From Jeotgalibaca arthritidis (GTDB taxonomy: Bacteria > Bacillota > Bacilli > Lactobacillales > Aerococcaceae), in the NCBI RefSeq assembly GCF_011100465.1, contig NZ_CP049740.1:623857-687856 (forward strand): a stretch of 64,000 bases of DNA, in the 5' to 3' direction. The position numbers and the translations under genes were made by a program. How positions within the stretch are numbered: position 1 is the first letter of the stretch; the number at the start of each line of letters is the position of its first letter. Positions 26,128 through 35,857 of this stretch are shown piece after piece. Below the pieces are notes generated by a model. The model was not told where the DNA came from. It did no database searches and saw nothing but the letters and a program-made list of their open reading frames with translations.

Positions 26128-27186
26128 TTATTTTAAAAAAGTAAATCGTTTTTCTTTAATACGTAAGCCCAGTTCAATTAGGGCTGCACCGATAAAACCG
26201 ATGATACTACCTACTACTAATCCTAATAAACGATACTGAACGAGATCGGTAATAAACAAACCACTCGACAAATGAGACAGCATCAGAGAAACGGGATTAG
26301 TAAAGAAATTAGCGACCGCATAATTCCTCACCATACAAAATTCTACTAAAAAGGTAAAGATGACAATTAAAATAATAGTTGGAATCACATCTAAATGAAG
26401 GGATAAGAGATAAAAACCAATAATTAGTCCAACTAATCCGCCTACAATCCGTTGCACATTTCGATAGAAGACAATTCGAATTTCTTTACCTGCCAAGACA
26501 GCTGCTGTTGAAATGGTTACCCAGTATGGATTCATAAAGCCCAAAGCTTGACTAATATACGCGGCAAAAAAGATGATTCCTGCGTGATGAATGGATGTTA
26601 ATAACAAATCAGAGTCGTGTTCGATAGCATATTTAATCCGTTCTTTATAACTCTTATGATTATCCTCTACCGGACGTTTGAGATAATACTGGTTAATATA
26701 ACCTGTTAAAACCGCCATCAAAATAGAGGCTAGCACACCGCCACCGACATAGCCGACTGCTGGCAACATTTGACTAAATTCTAATTTCATTCCTGTTCCC
26801 ATAGAACTGACCATAATTAAGAAAAAGGCACCCGGATTAGGGATTTGTAAACATCTAACAACCAAGAACCCAGCTAAACTAACAAAGCTAATTGCGATTG
26901 GAATGGTCCACGGAATTAAAGTGGATAGCAATCCCAGATAAAACCCAGCCATAATACCTAAACCAGCTTTTAAAATACGTTTGGCTAATTTTGGAATGGC
27001 TAGAGGTGTATAAGATAAGAAGGCGAATGCCCCTAACGCTCCTAACGTTCCAAATTTCATATTCCCCGACCACAAACCAATCAACATAGGTAAAGCCACA
27101 CTTAGTCCAGCTCCAATCACACGAGTCAATGAGTCATTGGTTTGTTTAATATGAATTAAGTCTTTTACAAATCGTCCCACATTCAT
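26128..27186 (-). CDS. FUSC family membrane protein (aromatic-acid-exporter-like)
   Basis: 352-residue protein with two sets of about five hydrophobic helices separated by a charged segment (about 170-195, PVEDNHKSYKERIKYAIEHD). This two-block layout is typical of FUSC/YccS and ArAE-type proteins, associated with efflux of aromatic acids or stress compounds. Single gene between terminators. The frame extends upstream, but ATG 27186 has GGAGGCGCAAAGG before it. Substrate unknown. Confidence 0.75.
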   Translation of the reverse strand: MNVGRFVKDLIHIKQTNDSLTRVIGAGLSVALPMLIGLWSGNMKFGTLGALGAFAFLSYTPLAIPKLAKRILKAGLGIMAGFYLGLLSTLIPWTIPIAISFVSLAGFLVVRCLQIPNPGAFFLIMVSSMGTGMKLEFSQMLPAVGYVGGGVLASILMAVLTGYINQYYLKRPVEDNHKSYKERIKYAIEHDSDLLLTSIHHAGIIFFAAYISQALGFMNPYWVTISTAAVLAGKEIRIVFYRNVQRIVGGLVGLIIGFYLLSLHLDVIPTIILIVIFTFLVEFCMVRNYAVANFFTNPVSLMLSHLSSGLFITDLVQYRLLGLVVGSIIGFIGAALIELGLRIKEKRFTFLK

Positions 27187-27329
27187 TCCTTTGCGCCTCC
27201 ACGTCAAACACCCCTCTTCGACCAAAAGAGAGAATGTTCAAAAAGTTTTTTCAACTATCTTAACACATGTTAGAGAGTCGTGCAGACAATTTCAAAAGCA
27301 ATTGGGCCGATTAACGACTATTTTTAAAC

Positions 27330-27362
27330 AAAAAAACCCTTAAAAGCAAAGGCTTTTAAGGG
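27330..27362 (-). terminator. Intrinsic terminator of the GPH transporter gene
   Basis: CCCTTAAAAGC and GCTTTTAAGGG form an 11-bp stem, then T7 on the minus strand. Confidence 0.9.
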
Positions 27363-27378
27363 TAACAACTAGGCTAAA

Positions 27379-28815
27379 TTATTCTTTTCCAGCAGCTTGT
27401 TCGATTCGCCATGCTGAAATATCAGCACGCAAGTCATCGTTAATATTCCATACAAATGTGAAAATCGCCCATGACATAACAGCTGCTGCTGCTGGAGCAA
27501 TAAGTGTCATGGCAACAATACCAAGGGTTGTTCCGTCACTTTGTGTCAATCCTTGGTTAGTCAACTCTGGGTTGTAACCAATCCAACCAATCATCAATAC
27601 ACCTATTGATTGTGAAATCGTTTGTCCAACGCGACGTGTTAGTGAGAATGTACCGTAAATAGCACCTTCTGTACGTTTACCAGTTAAGTATTCGTTGTAG
27701 TCAATCGCTTCACTTACTAGTCCCCATTGAAGTTGAACAGACATATTAATCAGCCCGTAACCAATAGATGAAATAACTAGAAAAAGAAGCGGTACAACAT
27801 CAACAGATAGCATGACAACAAATAATGCCACATTTAGAATAATCCCTAGAGCTAGGCAGTTTTTAATAACTTTTACAGTACCACCCATCAGTTTTGTCAA
27901 GGCAGGAGCAATAGATAAAAGGCTAATTGCTAATACTTGAGAAATAATAGATGTGTAAGTCATCATACTGATGTCACCAAAAACGTCAGCATACATATAA
28001 GGGTTAAATGTACTGTACAAGAACGTACCAAATACAATAATAACGGAGTGTAAACTCAATGCTAAGAAGGCACGGTTTTTTCTAAATACATTAATAATAT
28101 CAGTAAACTTCACTTTATTTTCTGGCGTATCGTCTACAACTACACGTGCACTTGCATTACGCTCTTGTGTCCAAGAGAAATGTAGGAAAATAATAACACC
28201 AGCTAAAGCTGCGGTAATAAGACTTGCAATCATGTAACCACGAGGGTTCTCACCTAGTGATGCTAGAACTTGAGGGATAATAATACCGCCGCCCAAAGCT
28301 CCAAAACTTGAACCTAAACCACGAGCTGATGAAAGAGTTGCTCGCTCTGTATCGTTAAGTGCCATTGCACCTAATAGCGATCCCATAGCGATGTTCATCA
28401 TGGTGTATCCCCACTCATAAATAATTTTTAGAATGAATAGAGAAATAACTAACGATATACCTCCTAAAAAGCTCGGTACAGTAAAGAAGGCAACTAAACC
28501 AATCGTGATAACTGGGATTGAAGCTAGAATCCAAGGACGGAACTTGTCTTTGTCTCCTTTACTTTTTGCGAAACTCTTATCCATTAATGTCCCAACAATC
28601 GGATCATTAAACATATCCCAAAAATTCCAAATTAATAATAAAACAGATAAAATGCCGTATGATACTTCAAGAACGTTAGTAATATAGCGAGTCATATATC
28701 CAACAAGGATAAGGGTCAATACGCCCCCTGCATCCCCAGCTGCATATCCAACTCTGTGCTTCCATGTCAAACCACTAGCTTTTGTTGCTGCTACTTCTGT
28801 TTTAGCGCTTTGCAT
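27379..28815 (-). CDS. GPH family sugar:cation symporter (glycoside-pentoside-hexuronide type)
   Basis: 478-residue, twelve-helix transporter of the melibiose-carrier (GPH) group. The N-terminal YAAGDAGG and the cytoplasmic NDPIVGTLMDKSFAKSKGDKDKFRPWIL (about 70-97, with the conserved Asp and RPW) are diagnostic. UidB and other glucuronide carriers belong here, and no other sugar transporter is seen in the window, so glucuronide or hexuronate uptake is the natural guess. A cre-like site lies in the leader. Start preceded by AGGAGGAAG. Confidence 0.85.
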   Translation of the reverse strand: MQSAKTEVAATKASGLTWKHRVGYAAGDAGGVLTLILVGYMTRYITNVLEVSYGILSVLLLIWNFWDMFNDPIVGTLMDKSFAKSKGDKDKFRPWILASIPVITIGLVAFFTVPSFLGGISLVISLFILKIIYEWGYTMMNIAMGSLLGAMALNDTERATLSSARGLGSSFGALGGGIIIPQVLASLGENPRGYMIASLITAALAGVIIFLHFSWTQERNASARVVVDDTPENKVKFTDIINVFRKNRAFLALSLHSVIIVFGTFLYSTFNPYMYADVFGDISMMTYTSIISQVLAISLLSIAPALTKLMGGTVKVIKNCLALGIILNVALFVVMLSVDVVPLLFLVISSIGYGLINMSVQLQWGLVSEAIDYNEYLTGKRTEGAIYGTFSLTRRVGQTISQSIGVLMIGWIGYNPELTNQGLTQSDGTTLGIVAMTLIAPAAAAVMSWAIFTFVWNINDDLRADISAWRIEQAAGKE

Positions 28816-28855
28816 AATTCTTCCTCCTACTTTAAAGTTTCTCTCACATATACCA

Positions 28856-28870
28856 TTGCAAGCGATTTCC
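28856..28870 (+). promoter_or_regulatory. cre-like site in the GPH transporter leader
   Basis: TTGCAAGCGATTTCC matches WTGNAANCGNWNNCW except at the final base. It lies 40 bp upstream of the transporter start. The 28816-29135 gap otherwise holds AT-rich sequence, a weak ACTGAAAG echo of the AraC motif near 28892, and no convincing gene. Confidence 0.5.
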
Positions 28871-29135
28871 TTTCGCTAAATGAATTCTATACTGAAAGCC
28901 TTTACAAGACCATGACTGCGCTTTCTTTCTTTATTATTTTTATTGACTAAAAATGTCATAGCGATTACAAAACACGTTAAATAAGCATTTCCTATATGGA
29001 TTTTTTTATTTTAAGAGCGATAAATGTTTTATAAAAAAGCAATTTTAAGACATGAAATCAATTTAAGAACAAAACTTATTGACTCAATTATTGATTTTTG
29101 CTTTTTATCGATTGTGAATTAACCGACAAATAAGC

Positions 29136-29179
29136 AAAAAAATCCCACTTGCTCTTTTTTCTCACGGAAAGCAAGTGGG
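29136..29179 (-). terminator. Intrinsic terminator of the creatininase-DagK-GNAT genes
   Basis: CCCACTTGCT and AGCAAGTGGG arms with a 16-base loop, followed by T7 on the minus strand. Confidence 0.88.
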
Positions 29180-29185
29180 GAATCT

Positions 29186-30034
29186 TTATTTTTTTAACCA
29201 GGGATATTTTTCAAGACTAACCGTTTGTGTGTAGTGGTCAGCTTGGCGTAAGTGTTCAACAATTTCAGGAAGATTTAACTTTGTGACGAGTTCATCAATT
29301 GCTTCGATTCCTTCATCAGCTAATTCGTCTCGTTGTTCTGCAGTTTTTAAGAGCGGTGTTACCATATGCGTGCTCGCTTCGTTAAAGTAATAACCAATCG
29401 CTCCCGACTGCATGGCATACTTGGCCAGCTTGCTTGCTGGTGGCTCTTGCATCCCTGTCATCATCTTATTAATGTCATAGGTAACCGAATTAGACTCTGG
29501 TACATTTAGTGGAACATCATCCAAACGGTTTAATATTTTATAGGCACCAATTGAGATTTGGTGGAACTTATCCATGAAATTAAAACTTAAGTCTTCAATA
29601 GCTTGTGGCACAGCAATTAAATCCAAATATAGAATTGGAACATTGGTCTCACTAAAGAAATCACGAATCATGCTACTCACATACAAATAAGCTGGGCCAT
29701 GACAAGTCACATAGACTTGTCGTCTAAAGCCTTGCTTTAAGAGCGATTGAGAGATTGCCATCAAATAGTCATAACCTGTTTTAACTGATAGTTGAAGTGT
29801 TCCCCTTCCTGTGGGTGTCCCTCCCGCAAAAAAGTAAGGCAGATTGTGTAAAACAAGACCATCTGAAGCTTCGGCCATTTTCAAAGCCACGGCCTCAGCT
29901 AATACCGTTTCAGCATCCACTGGCAAAGCACCATGTGTTTCGGTTACTCCAACTGGAATATAAATCAAATCATTGTGGTCTAAATAATCTTCAATTTCAC
30001 CATTTGTTAACTTTGATAAAAAACGTGTGCGCAT
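29186..30034 (-). CDS. Creatininase family protein
   Basis: 282-residue amidohydrolase of the creatininase/FAPy-deformylase fold. The metal-site segment IPVGVTETHGALPVDAET (about 27-44) fits the family pattern E-x-H-G-x-x-L-P, with a later CHGP (about 112) and a C-terminal Glu. The family hydrolyses cyclic or linear amides (creatinine, formamides, some inositol-derived lactones); no substrate can be chosen. Last of three closely spaced minus-strand genes. Confidence 0.75.
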   Translation of the reverse strand: MRTRFLSKLTNGEIEDYLDHNDLIYIPVGVTETHGALPVDAETVLAEAVALKMAEASDGLVLHNLPYFFAGGTPTGRGTLQLSVKTGYDYLMAISQSLLKQGFRRQVYVTCHGPAYLYVSSMIRDFFSETNVPILYLDLIAVPQAIEDLSFNFMDKFHQISIGAYKILNRLDDVPLNVPESNSVTYDINKMMTGMQEPPASKLAKYAMQSGAIGYYFNEASTHMVTPLLKTAEQRDELADEGIEAIDELVTKLNLPEIVEHLRQADHYTQTVSLEKYPWLKK

Positions 30035-30053
30035 GATAAAAACCTCCTACTCA

Positions 30054-30947
30054 TTATTTACCTGGAACAAGAACTGTGAGATGTTGCGGTAAAACCATGA
30101 GATCTAATGGCAAAGCATCCCCTTCATCGCCATCTACATTGGTGGTCATATCTGTGTCATTTTGAACCGCAATATGTCCTTTTTCAAAGGCACGATAGAC
30201 AATTTGTTGGTCATCCGTTAGTTCACCTGAGAATACTTTCGGCAATAACGCTAACTTATCCAGTAGCTTGTTACCCTTCAATAAGGTGAGATGTAGTTTA
30301 CCGTCATCAACTTTTGCTTGAGGAACTAACTTTTCAAAACCACCTACTGAATTTGACAAGGAAACTAATAGCATCATCGATTCTTCCACAAGTTCCTCGC
30401 CGTCTATTGTTAAGTGGAAGGTGAAAGACTCACTTTCTCTCAGAGCCTTTGCCCCTTCCATAAAGTAGGCGAAAGCACCAAAGCGTGTTTTTTGCTCAGG
30501 ATCCACATTGGATACAGCACCAGGAATGACACCTACTGCTACAACATCAATAAAATAATGATCGTTTATTTTACCAACATCCATCTTTTCTTTTTTAAGA
30601 TGGCGTAACTCTTCAATCGCTTCTTCTGGGTTCATTGAAATGCCTAGAGCTCGCCCTAAGTCATTAACCGTTCCAAGTGGAATAAAACCAAAATCAGGAC
30701 GGTAGTCTTCCTCTGCCAAACCACTCACGCCTTCGTTAACCGTGCCATCTCCTCCCATAACAAACACCGCATCGATATGGTTTCTTGCAGCTGTCTTAGC
30801 AAAGTCCTGCGCATCGCCTGCTTTTTGGGTCTCTTTAACGGTTACCTGATCATATTGCTCCTTGAGTATCTCAGCTACTTTTGTTGCATATTCCGTAGCC
30901 ATTTCTTCACCAGAAGACGGGTTTACAATCAATAATGCTTCGGTCAT
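30054..30947 (-). CDS. Diacylglycerol/lipid kinase family protein (YegS/BmrU-like)
   Basis: 297 residues with the DAGK catalytic domain: LLIVNPSSG at the N-terminus, the GGDGTVNEG nucleotide loop (about 64-72), then PLGTVNDLGRALGI. Phosphorylates diacylglycerol or a related lipid at the membrane face. It differs from the essential DgkB in lacking long extra segments, and could be a secondary lipid kinase. Spaced 14 bp from the acetyltransferase gene. Start preceded by AAAAGGAGCG. Confidence 0.87.
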   Translation of the reverse strand: MTEALLIVNPSSGEEMATEYATKVAEILKEQYDQVTVKETQKAGDAQDFAKTAARNHIDAVFVMGGDGTVNEGVSGLAEEDYRPDFGFIPLGTVNDLGRALGISMNPEEAIEELRHLKKEKMDVGKINDHYFIDVVAVGVIPGAVSNVDPEQKTRFGAFAYFMEGAKALRESESFTFHLTIDGEELVEESMMLLVSLSNSVGGFEKLVPQAKVDDGKLHLTLLKGNKLLDKLALLPKVFSGELTDDQQIVYRAFEKGHIAVQNDTDMTTNVDGDEGDALPLDLMVLPQHLTVLVPGK

Positions 30948-30961
30948 TCGTATCGCTCCTT

Positions 30962-32140
30962 TTAGAAAAAGTCATTAAATCGTGGGTTGCCATGTGGAAT
31001 CGCTGCTTGCCAATGTTTCGCTTGTTGGTCTGTCACTTCTGCGAAACCAAACTGACGGTACCAATCAAGGCTATGATAGCCCGACATCATAGCTGAAAAA
31101 GGTCCAATTGCCATTTTTAGTAATTTTTCATCTTGAACAGCTAATACTTTTGTAACGCGACCATCTGTATCAATTTTAAAAACAGCTTGGTTCCAATCAG
31201 CATGAGGATCTTCAATACTCACATAAAGTGGTTGATGTCGTTTTTTAAAGGGGTAGTCTTTTAAAAAAGCTTCTACATCAACAATTCGAATCATCATATC
31301 GTAGAATCCGCTGCGTTCGAAAACAGGCTCTTTTAGATGGAATGCTAGTGAATCATCAACAGGAGACTTACCAACAACTGTTGAAACTTGTGATTGGTGC
31401 GACTGAATATACTGCCATAATACCCGCATGGCGTGACCATTCGCCGCATGAAAATCTGTTATTTCTAACTGGGGCTTGTTCCAAACATAACGGACATAGC
31501 CATCCACTTCTCCCGATTGGTTGACACTAACTCCAAAATGATCAAAGGGTTCTCTTAATCTAAGGCGATTCCACCACTTATCGTCACGAACCATATAGCC
31601 ATTGGTTTGTTCAACGATTGTTTGATGAAAGGCTTTAACTTTAGGCAGCCAATCGTCACGGTTATCACTCTCATAATCAAAGCGAACAACTCGCCCACTC
31701 GTTTCTTGGCGAAGAGCCATTTTCTCAACGGGAATGCTATAGTTGCTATTCTCAAAAAAAACTTCATAACCAAAATGACGATAAAAGCCTATTGAAAAGG
31801 GACTTAAAACCGATAAAACTTGGCCGTCTTTCTTCATCTTTTTAAATGCTGCTTGCAACAAGCCTTTCGTCACACCACCTTGACGGTATTCGGGATAGGT
31901 AGATACCATTGCGATACCGCCCATTGGATAAAGGTGCCCTAATACATTCATTTCTAGTGGATGAATGAGTAACTGACTAGCTAATTCCTTTCCATCATAG
32001 CCACCTAACCCAGCCCCTATTTCTAACCAAGGGACAATATCATCCATATGGTCAGCTTCATGACGCTTAACAAAACAGTAGTCTTTTAACTTTACAACTT
32101 GATCTAAATGCTCAGTGGGAATCAGTTTATAGTCCATCAT
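30962..32140 (-). CDS. Eis-like GNAT family N-acetyltransferase
   Basis: 392-residue protein with an N-terminal GNAT fold (acetyl-CoA loop around VSTYPEYRQGGVTKGLL, about 80-95), a second GNAT-like module and a C-terminal SCP-type domain, the three-part layout of the Eis family. Eis proteins acetylate amines, including aminoglycosides in mycobacteria; the substrate in Lactobacillales is unknown. The C-terminus ends IPHGNPRFNDFF. Two adjacent ATG codons are possible starts behind GGAGC. Confidence 0.82.
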   Translation of the reverse strand: MMDYKLIPTEHLDQVVKLKDYCFVKRHEADHMDDIVPWLEIGAGLGGYDGKELASQLLIHPLEMNVLGHLYPMGGIAMVSTYPEYRQGGVTKGLLQAAFKKMKKDGQVLSVLSPFSIGFYRHFGYEVFFENSNYSIPVEKMALRQETSGRVVRFDYESDNRDDWLPKVKAFHQTIVEQTNGYMVRDDKWWNRLRLREPFDHFGVSVNQSGEVDGYVRYVWNKPQLEITDFHAANGHAMRVLWQYIQSHQSQVSTVVGKSPVDDSLAFHLKEPVFERSGFYDMMIRIVDVEAFLKDYPFKKRHQPLYVSIEDPHADWNQAVFKIDTDGRVTKVLAVQDEKLLKMAIGPFSAMMSGYHSLDWYRQFGFAEVTDQQAKHWQAAIPHGNPRFNDFF

Positions 32141-32318
32141 TTGGCTCCTTTATTCACAATTTTAAATCATTTGATAGCTCTATATTAGCACTGTTTGTCT
32201 AAAAAAATCGATTCTATTGAAAAAAACTGTCAAAAATCCGTTGCTAATCGTAAACACTTTACATCGCAAGCTTCCTATGCTCTAATTATTTTATATGAGA
32301 ATAGATGGAGGTTATATT

Positions 32319-34289
32319 TTGACAAAAGAACCATTAAAAATGGATAGTCTCTTTGATTTAAAAAGTTTGAGCCAGCCCCTTATGTGGGGAGAGCTCGTTT
32401 TTTACCTTGAGACGATTGCTAATAAAGAAGAGAACTCTTACACATCAACTATTTACAGCTACAACCTAAAAACCAAAGAACGCCGACAATGGGGAGATGG
32501 TGGGAACAAGCAACTTCATTTGCAACTGTCACCCAACAAAAAATACCTTTCTTATTTAAGTAACAATCATAGCGATAAGAAAATGCAAGTCATGATTATG
32601 CCGCTAGATGGCGGGAGTGCCTTTGCCTTAACAGCTGAAAAAGAAGGCGTTTCTCACTATATGTGGGCGGATAATTCAAGTGCCATTTTCTACCAAACGA
32701 CGACCTTAACTAAAAAGGACGGCCAGACACAGCCGGCAGAAAAGAAACTGCCCACGCCAACTGAAATTAATAAACTAACTTACAAATTAGATGGCGCGGG
32801 TGTGCTCCCTCAAGACCGTCATCATTTAATTAAGAGAATGAGTGTTGCAAGTCAAACCGTTGAGACCTTACTTGAAGAAAGTCATCCCGTTCGGTTGTCT
32901 TATGTAGCAAAGGACGAGAGTTACTTATTATTGAATGACGATTTAAATCGTGACGACGAGTGGTCTTATGGAAGTACGGTCTACTATTTTGATTTAAAAA
33001 CAAAAATACAACGTTCACTGACAACAACTGTTCCAAAAGGAAGCTTCTATTTTGCAGCCATGTCTGACCAAGAAGACTATCTCTTATTAGTCGGAAATGA
33101 TTTCGAGCATGCCTTTGTGTCATTAAATAAGATTTATGGTTACGATATGGTTTCACATGAATTGGTTTGTTTAACTGACGATTTAGACCTAGAAGTACTT
33201 GATACAATTGTGGCAGACTTCCAGCAAGGCGTGCAAGGGATTCGTCCGACTTGGCTAACAGATTCTGAATTCCTATTCCCAGCCACTCACCATGGTAAAA
33301 TCCAACTATACAAAGGGGATCGACACGGTCATACCACCTTACTCTTTGATGAACCACTTCATCTTACAGATGGCAGTTTGTCGCAAGACGGCCAGCAGTT
33401 AGTTGTCACTTACTCCTCTTTAACAGAAACAAGTGCGTTGGCAGTCATTGACTTGGCTAGCGGCCATCTCGATTGTTTGTACCAGCCTAACCAAACTTAT
33501 TTTGAGTCTCATGCTGTAGTAGAACCGGAGCGCTTTTGGTTTAAAGGTGCTGATCAGTGGGATATTCAAGGCTGGTACTTACCGCCTGTTGAGAAGCGGG
33601 ACAATCACCCTGCTATTTTGTATATCCACGGTGGCCCACAAGTCTGTTATGGGGAATCCTTCTTCCATGAAATGCAAGTATTGGCTGGACAAGGTTATGG
33701 TGTTATTCTATTGAATCCACGTGGCGGCAACGGATACGGCCAGTCATTCGTTTCGTCTATTCTGGGTGATTATGGTCATAAGGATTACGAGGATTTGATG
33801 CTAGGAACGACTCATGTGCTAAATGAACATCCTGAAATTGACAGCTCTCGCCTCTATGTGGCTGGTGGCAGTTATGGTGGTTTTATGACCAACTGGATTG
33901 TTGGTCATACGGATCGTTTCCGTGCCGCTATTTCGCAACGGTCGATTTCTAACTGGATTTCATTTTATGGAACGAGTGATATCGGTGCTTTCTTTGTGGA
34001 ATTCCAATTGCAACGCGATTTATCAGATATAGAAGGTCTGTGGAAGATGTCGCCACTTGCCTATGCTCACCAAGCTACAACACCATTATTATTGATGCAC
34101 AGCGAACAAGATTTACGTTGTCCAATGGAACAGGCTGAGCAATTTTATGTGGCTATGAAGAAAAATCATGTTGATACGAAATTAATTACCTTCCCGCAAT
34201 CTAATCACGGCTTGTCACGAGACGGTCTTCCTAATCTGCGGATGAACCGCTTTGACGCCATGATGGCTTGGTTGGATACTTATCAGTAA
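32319..34289 (+). CDS. S9 family peptidase (prolyl oligopeptidase / acylaminoacyl-peptidase type)
   Basis: 656-residue serine peptidase: N-terminal beta-propeller, then an alpha/beta hydrolase domain. Catalytic Ser in GGSYGGFMTNW (about 524), Asp in LLMHSEQDLRCP, His in QSNHGLS. Cytoplasmic, trimming short peptides. A frame opens at ATG 32295, but GGAGG at 32309-32313 is seven bases before TTG 32319, which is the better start. The stop overlaps the ATG of the next gene (TAATG), so the two are coupled. Confidence 0.9.
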   Translation: MTKEPLKMDSLFDLKSLSQPLMWGELVFYLETIANKEENSYTSTIYSYNLKTKERRQWGDGGNKQLHLQLSPNKKYLSYLSNNHSDKKMQVMIMPLDGGSAFALTAEKEGVSHYMWADNSSAIFYQTTTLTKKDGQTQPAEKKLPTPTEINKLTYKLDGAGVLPQDRHHLIKRMSVASQTVETLLEESHPVRLSYVAKDESYLLLNDDLNRDDEWSYGSTVYYFDLKTKIQRSLTTTVPKGSFYFAAMSDQEDYLLLVGNDFEHAFVSLNKIYGYDMVSHELVCLTDDLDLEVLDTIVADFQQGVQGIRPTWLTDSEFLFPATHHGKIQLYKGDRHGHTTLLFDEPLHLTDGSLSQDGQQLVVTYSSLTETSALAVIDLASGHLDCLYQPNQTYFESHAVVEPERFWFKGADQWDIQGWYLPPVEKRDNHPAILYIHGGPQVCYGESFFHEMQVLAGQGYGVILLNPRGGNGYGQSFVSSILGDYGHKDYEDLMLGTTHVLNEHPEIDSSRLYVAGGSYGGFMTNWIVGHTDRFRAAISQRSISNWISFYGTSDIGAFFVEFQLQRDLSDIEGLWKMSPLAYAHQATTPLLLMHSEQDLRCPMEQAEQFYVAMKKNHVDTKLITFPQSNHGLSRDGLPNLRMNRFDAMMAWLDTYQ

Positions 34290-34726
34290 TGATCCTAATT
34301 GATAAGAAAAGCGGACATGCCGTCGGTACTGTGTTATCTTCGGATAAACATGTCCATATTTATTTAGGTAGTCGCGGAAAAGAGAATAAAGAAAACTTCC
34401 ATATTGGGAGATTACATTTTCATATTCAGTATGCTTTTTCTGGTTTTTGTAAATGGGGAACGGGTTTGAATAGGCGCCAAAGATTTATCAGTTTGATCGG
34501 AGGTCCTCTTCTGTCCTTTATCATGATGGTTGCAGCAGCCCTCATGCTTGAATTTGTACCAACCGGAGTTGGAAAAACGTTGTTGGCAGGATTTGCAGAA
34601 GTTAATCTATTCTTATTCGTCGGTACCCTTACTCCATTTCAGTTGCCACAGTGGTTCGGAGAACAATTCAGTTTTCCTTCAGATGGATTGCAATTATTGC
34701 GATTGTTTAGAGAAGAAAAAGTTTAG
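34289..34726 (+). CDS. Putative membrane protein, M50-peptidase-like but without HExxH
   Basis: 145 residues. After a soluble N-terminal part come two hydrophobic helices (about 72-95 and 102-118) and a C-terminal PSDGLQLLRL. The LIGGPLLSF and LTPFQLPQ...DG pattern recalls the second half of site-2 (M50) proteases, yet no HExxH zinc motif is present, so it is either a degenerate relative or unrelated. Translationally coupled to the S9 peptidase by a TAATG overlap. Function not recognised. Confidence 0.6.
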   Translation: MILIDKKSGHAVGTVLSSDKHVHIYLGSRGKENKENFHIGRLHFHIQYAFSGFCKWGTGLNRRQRFISLIGGPLLSFIMMVAAALMLEFVPTGVGKTLLAGFAEVNLFLFVGTLTPFQLPQWFGEQFSFPSDGLQLLRLFREEKV

Positions 34727-34753
34727 GAAAATATTAAGAAGCATACAAAAACG

Positions 34754-34797
34754 GACTCTGAATAGCTTAAAAAATTGCTGCCCAGAGTCTATTTTTT
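34754..34797 (+). terminator. Intrinsic terminator after the S9 peptidase pair
   Basis: GACTCTG and CAGAGTC arms followed by T6 on the plus strand. Confidence 0.8.
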
Positions 34798-34808
34798 GTA
34801 GTTTTGTT

Positions 34809-35126
34809 TTATTCCTCGAACCCAAACCTTAAGAAAAGAGCATTGATACAGATCCGAAAATTATATTCGTCCAGACCACTGAATAATTCTAATGGGTCTG
34901 GAGCAGGGGACCCATTATATAAATTAAATGCCAACTTAACCATTCGATAGGCGCCCTCACAGAAGTCTACCTTTTCAAAATCAAAGATGCCATTTACTTT
35001 TTGGTATAGGTCTTTGTTTCCGGAGAGGATATAGAATAATGCTCTGCGTTCGGAATCGCTTGGACTTGTCTGGTCTCTTTCCAGTAATTTGTTAAAACTT
35101 TCTTCGAATGTCAAACCTTCTGCCAT
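34809..35126 (-). CDS. Small hypothetical protein, DUF6075-like
   Basis: 105 residues, no transmembrane segment. The block FYILSGNKDLYQKVNGIFDFEK and a later KLAFNLYNGSPAPDPLELF resemble DUF6075 proteins, of unknown function and often found beside mobile or defence genes. ATG at 35124-35126 was chosen over TTG two codons earlier; GAGAAG lies upstream. Single gene at the edge of the accessory island. Confidence 0.6.
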   Translation of the reverse strand: MAEGLTFEESFNKLLERDQTSPSDSERRALFYILSGNKDLYQKVNGIFDFEKVDFCEGAYRMVKLAFNLYNGSPAPDPLELFSGLDEYNFRICINALFLRFGFEE

Positions 35127-35242
35127 TGTCAAAACTTCTCTGTTCCCTTATTTTGACTCCAAGTTTGCAGATACTTGATGCGAGAAATTACATGAGAGAT
35201 ATAGAAAAATACTGGCGCAATAAAGTTGTTGAAATTTGTACG

Positions 35243-35293
35243 AAAAAAGTCATTCCGAAGGAAAAAAATGGATGATTCAGAATGACTTTTTAT
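35243..35293. terminator. Hairpin in a gene-free stretch
   Basis: AAAAGTCATTC and GAATGACTTTT arms lie in the 35127-35418 gap. A 27-codon plus-strand frame from ATG 35191 runs into it but has no ribosome site. No gene is supported here. Confidence 0.5.
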
Positions 35294-35418
35294 TATTTAA
35301 GACTAAATATGAAGCAGAGTTAAATCCAATAATTAGTTGTAGCATGTCTATTGTGGAAGTTATTGGCCGATGTGATACTTTTGGTTAACAGTTTCCTTTA
35401 GGTATTTTTTATTTCAAT

Positions 35419-35832
35419 CTACCTGTTACTTAAGGAATTAAACAAAGATATGATATTTTCCTCTATCTCTTGAGATATTCTATAGATACCTTCATAGGGT
35501 TTTTCTAAGAAATAGTCATTTTTTGATTGGTACAAATAAAATGTATCTGTTTGTTCATTATCCCTTGTAAAGACTATTGTAATGAAGTGATTTTCTAAAG
35601 GTTGATCATTAATGCTTGAACGAAAAGTTTTTCTTGCATTCTCAATATTATCGATTATGTTTGAAATAATGTCTTTATCTGTTGACTGTACTTTTTCATT
35701 ATCTTTTTTGATTGAGACAGATTCTACTTCATTTTTATTAGGTAGGATATCTATTGCTCTACGTGGTAAAAATAAAAGCACAATAGCTAATATAAAAACA
35801 ACTGAAAAGAGAATAAAAGATTTGGTTTTCAT
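35419..35832 (-). CDS. Membrane-anchored hypothetical protein, DUF5301-like
   Basis: 137 residues with one N-terminal transmembrane helix (ILFSVVFILAIVLLFLP, about 7-23) and a small extracytoplasmic domain containing TIVFTRDNEQTDTFYLYQ. Similar small anchored proteins are filed under DUF5301. It starts 26 bp after the toxin-like fragment on the same strand, a spacing common for toxin-immunity pairs; whether it protects against anything is speculation. Confidence 0.6.
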   Translation of the reverse strand: MKTKSFILFSVVFILAIVLLFLPRRAIDILPNKNEVESVSIKKDNEKVQSTDKDIISNIIDNIENARKTFRSSINDQPLENHFITIVFTRDNEQTDTFYLYQSKNDYFLEKPYEGIYRISQEIEENIISLFNSLSNR

Positions 35833-35857
35833 AAATTCATCTCCGTTTAATTACACT

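Noticed and set aside
32830-33357. 175-codon minus-strand frame inside the S9 peptidase
   Set aside because: Antisense of a complete catalytic protein; no start signals.
34530-34832. 100-codon plus-strand frame overlapping the M50-like gene
   Set aside because: Alternative frame of a coupled gene, runs through a terminator, low-complexity product.
35191-35274. 27-codon plus-strand frame in a gene-free gap
   Set aside because: No ribosome site and its end lies in a hairpin; kept only as a note with the terminator.
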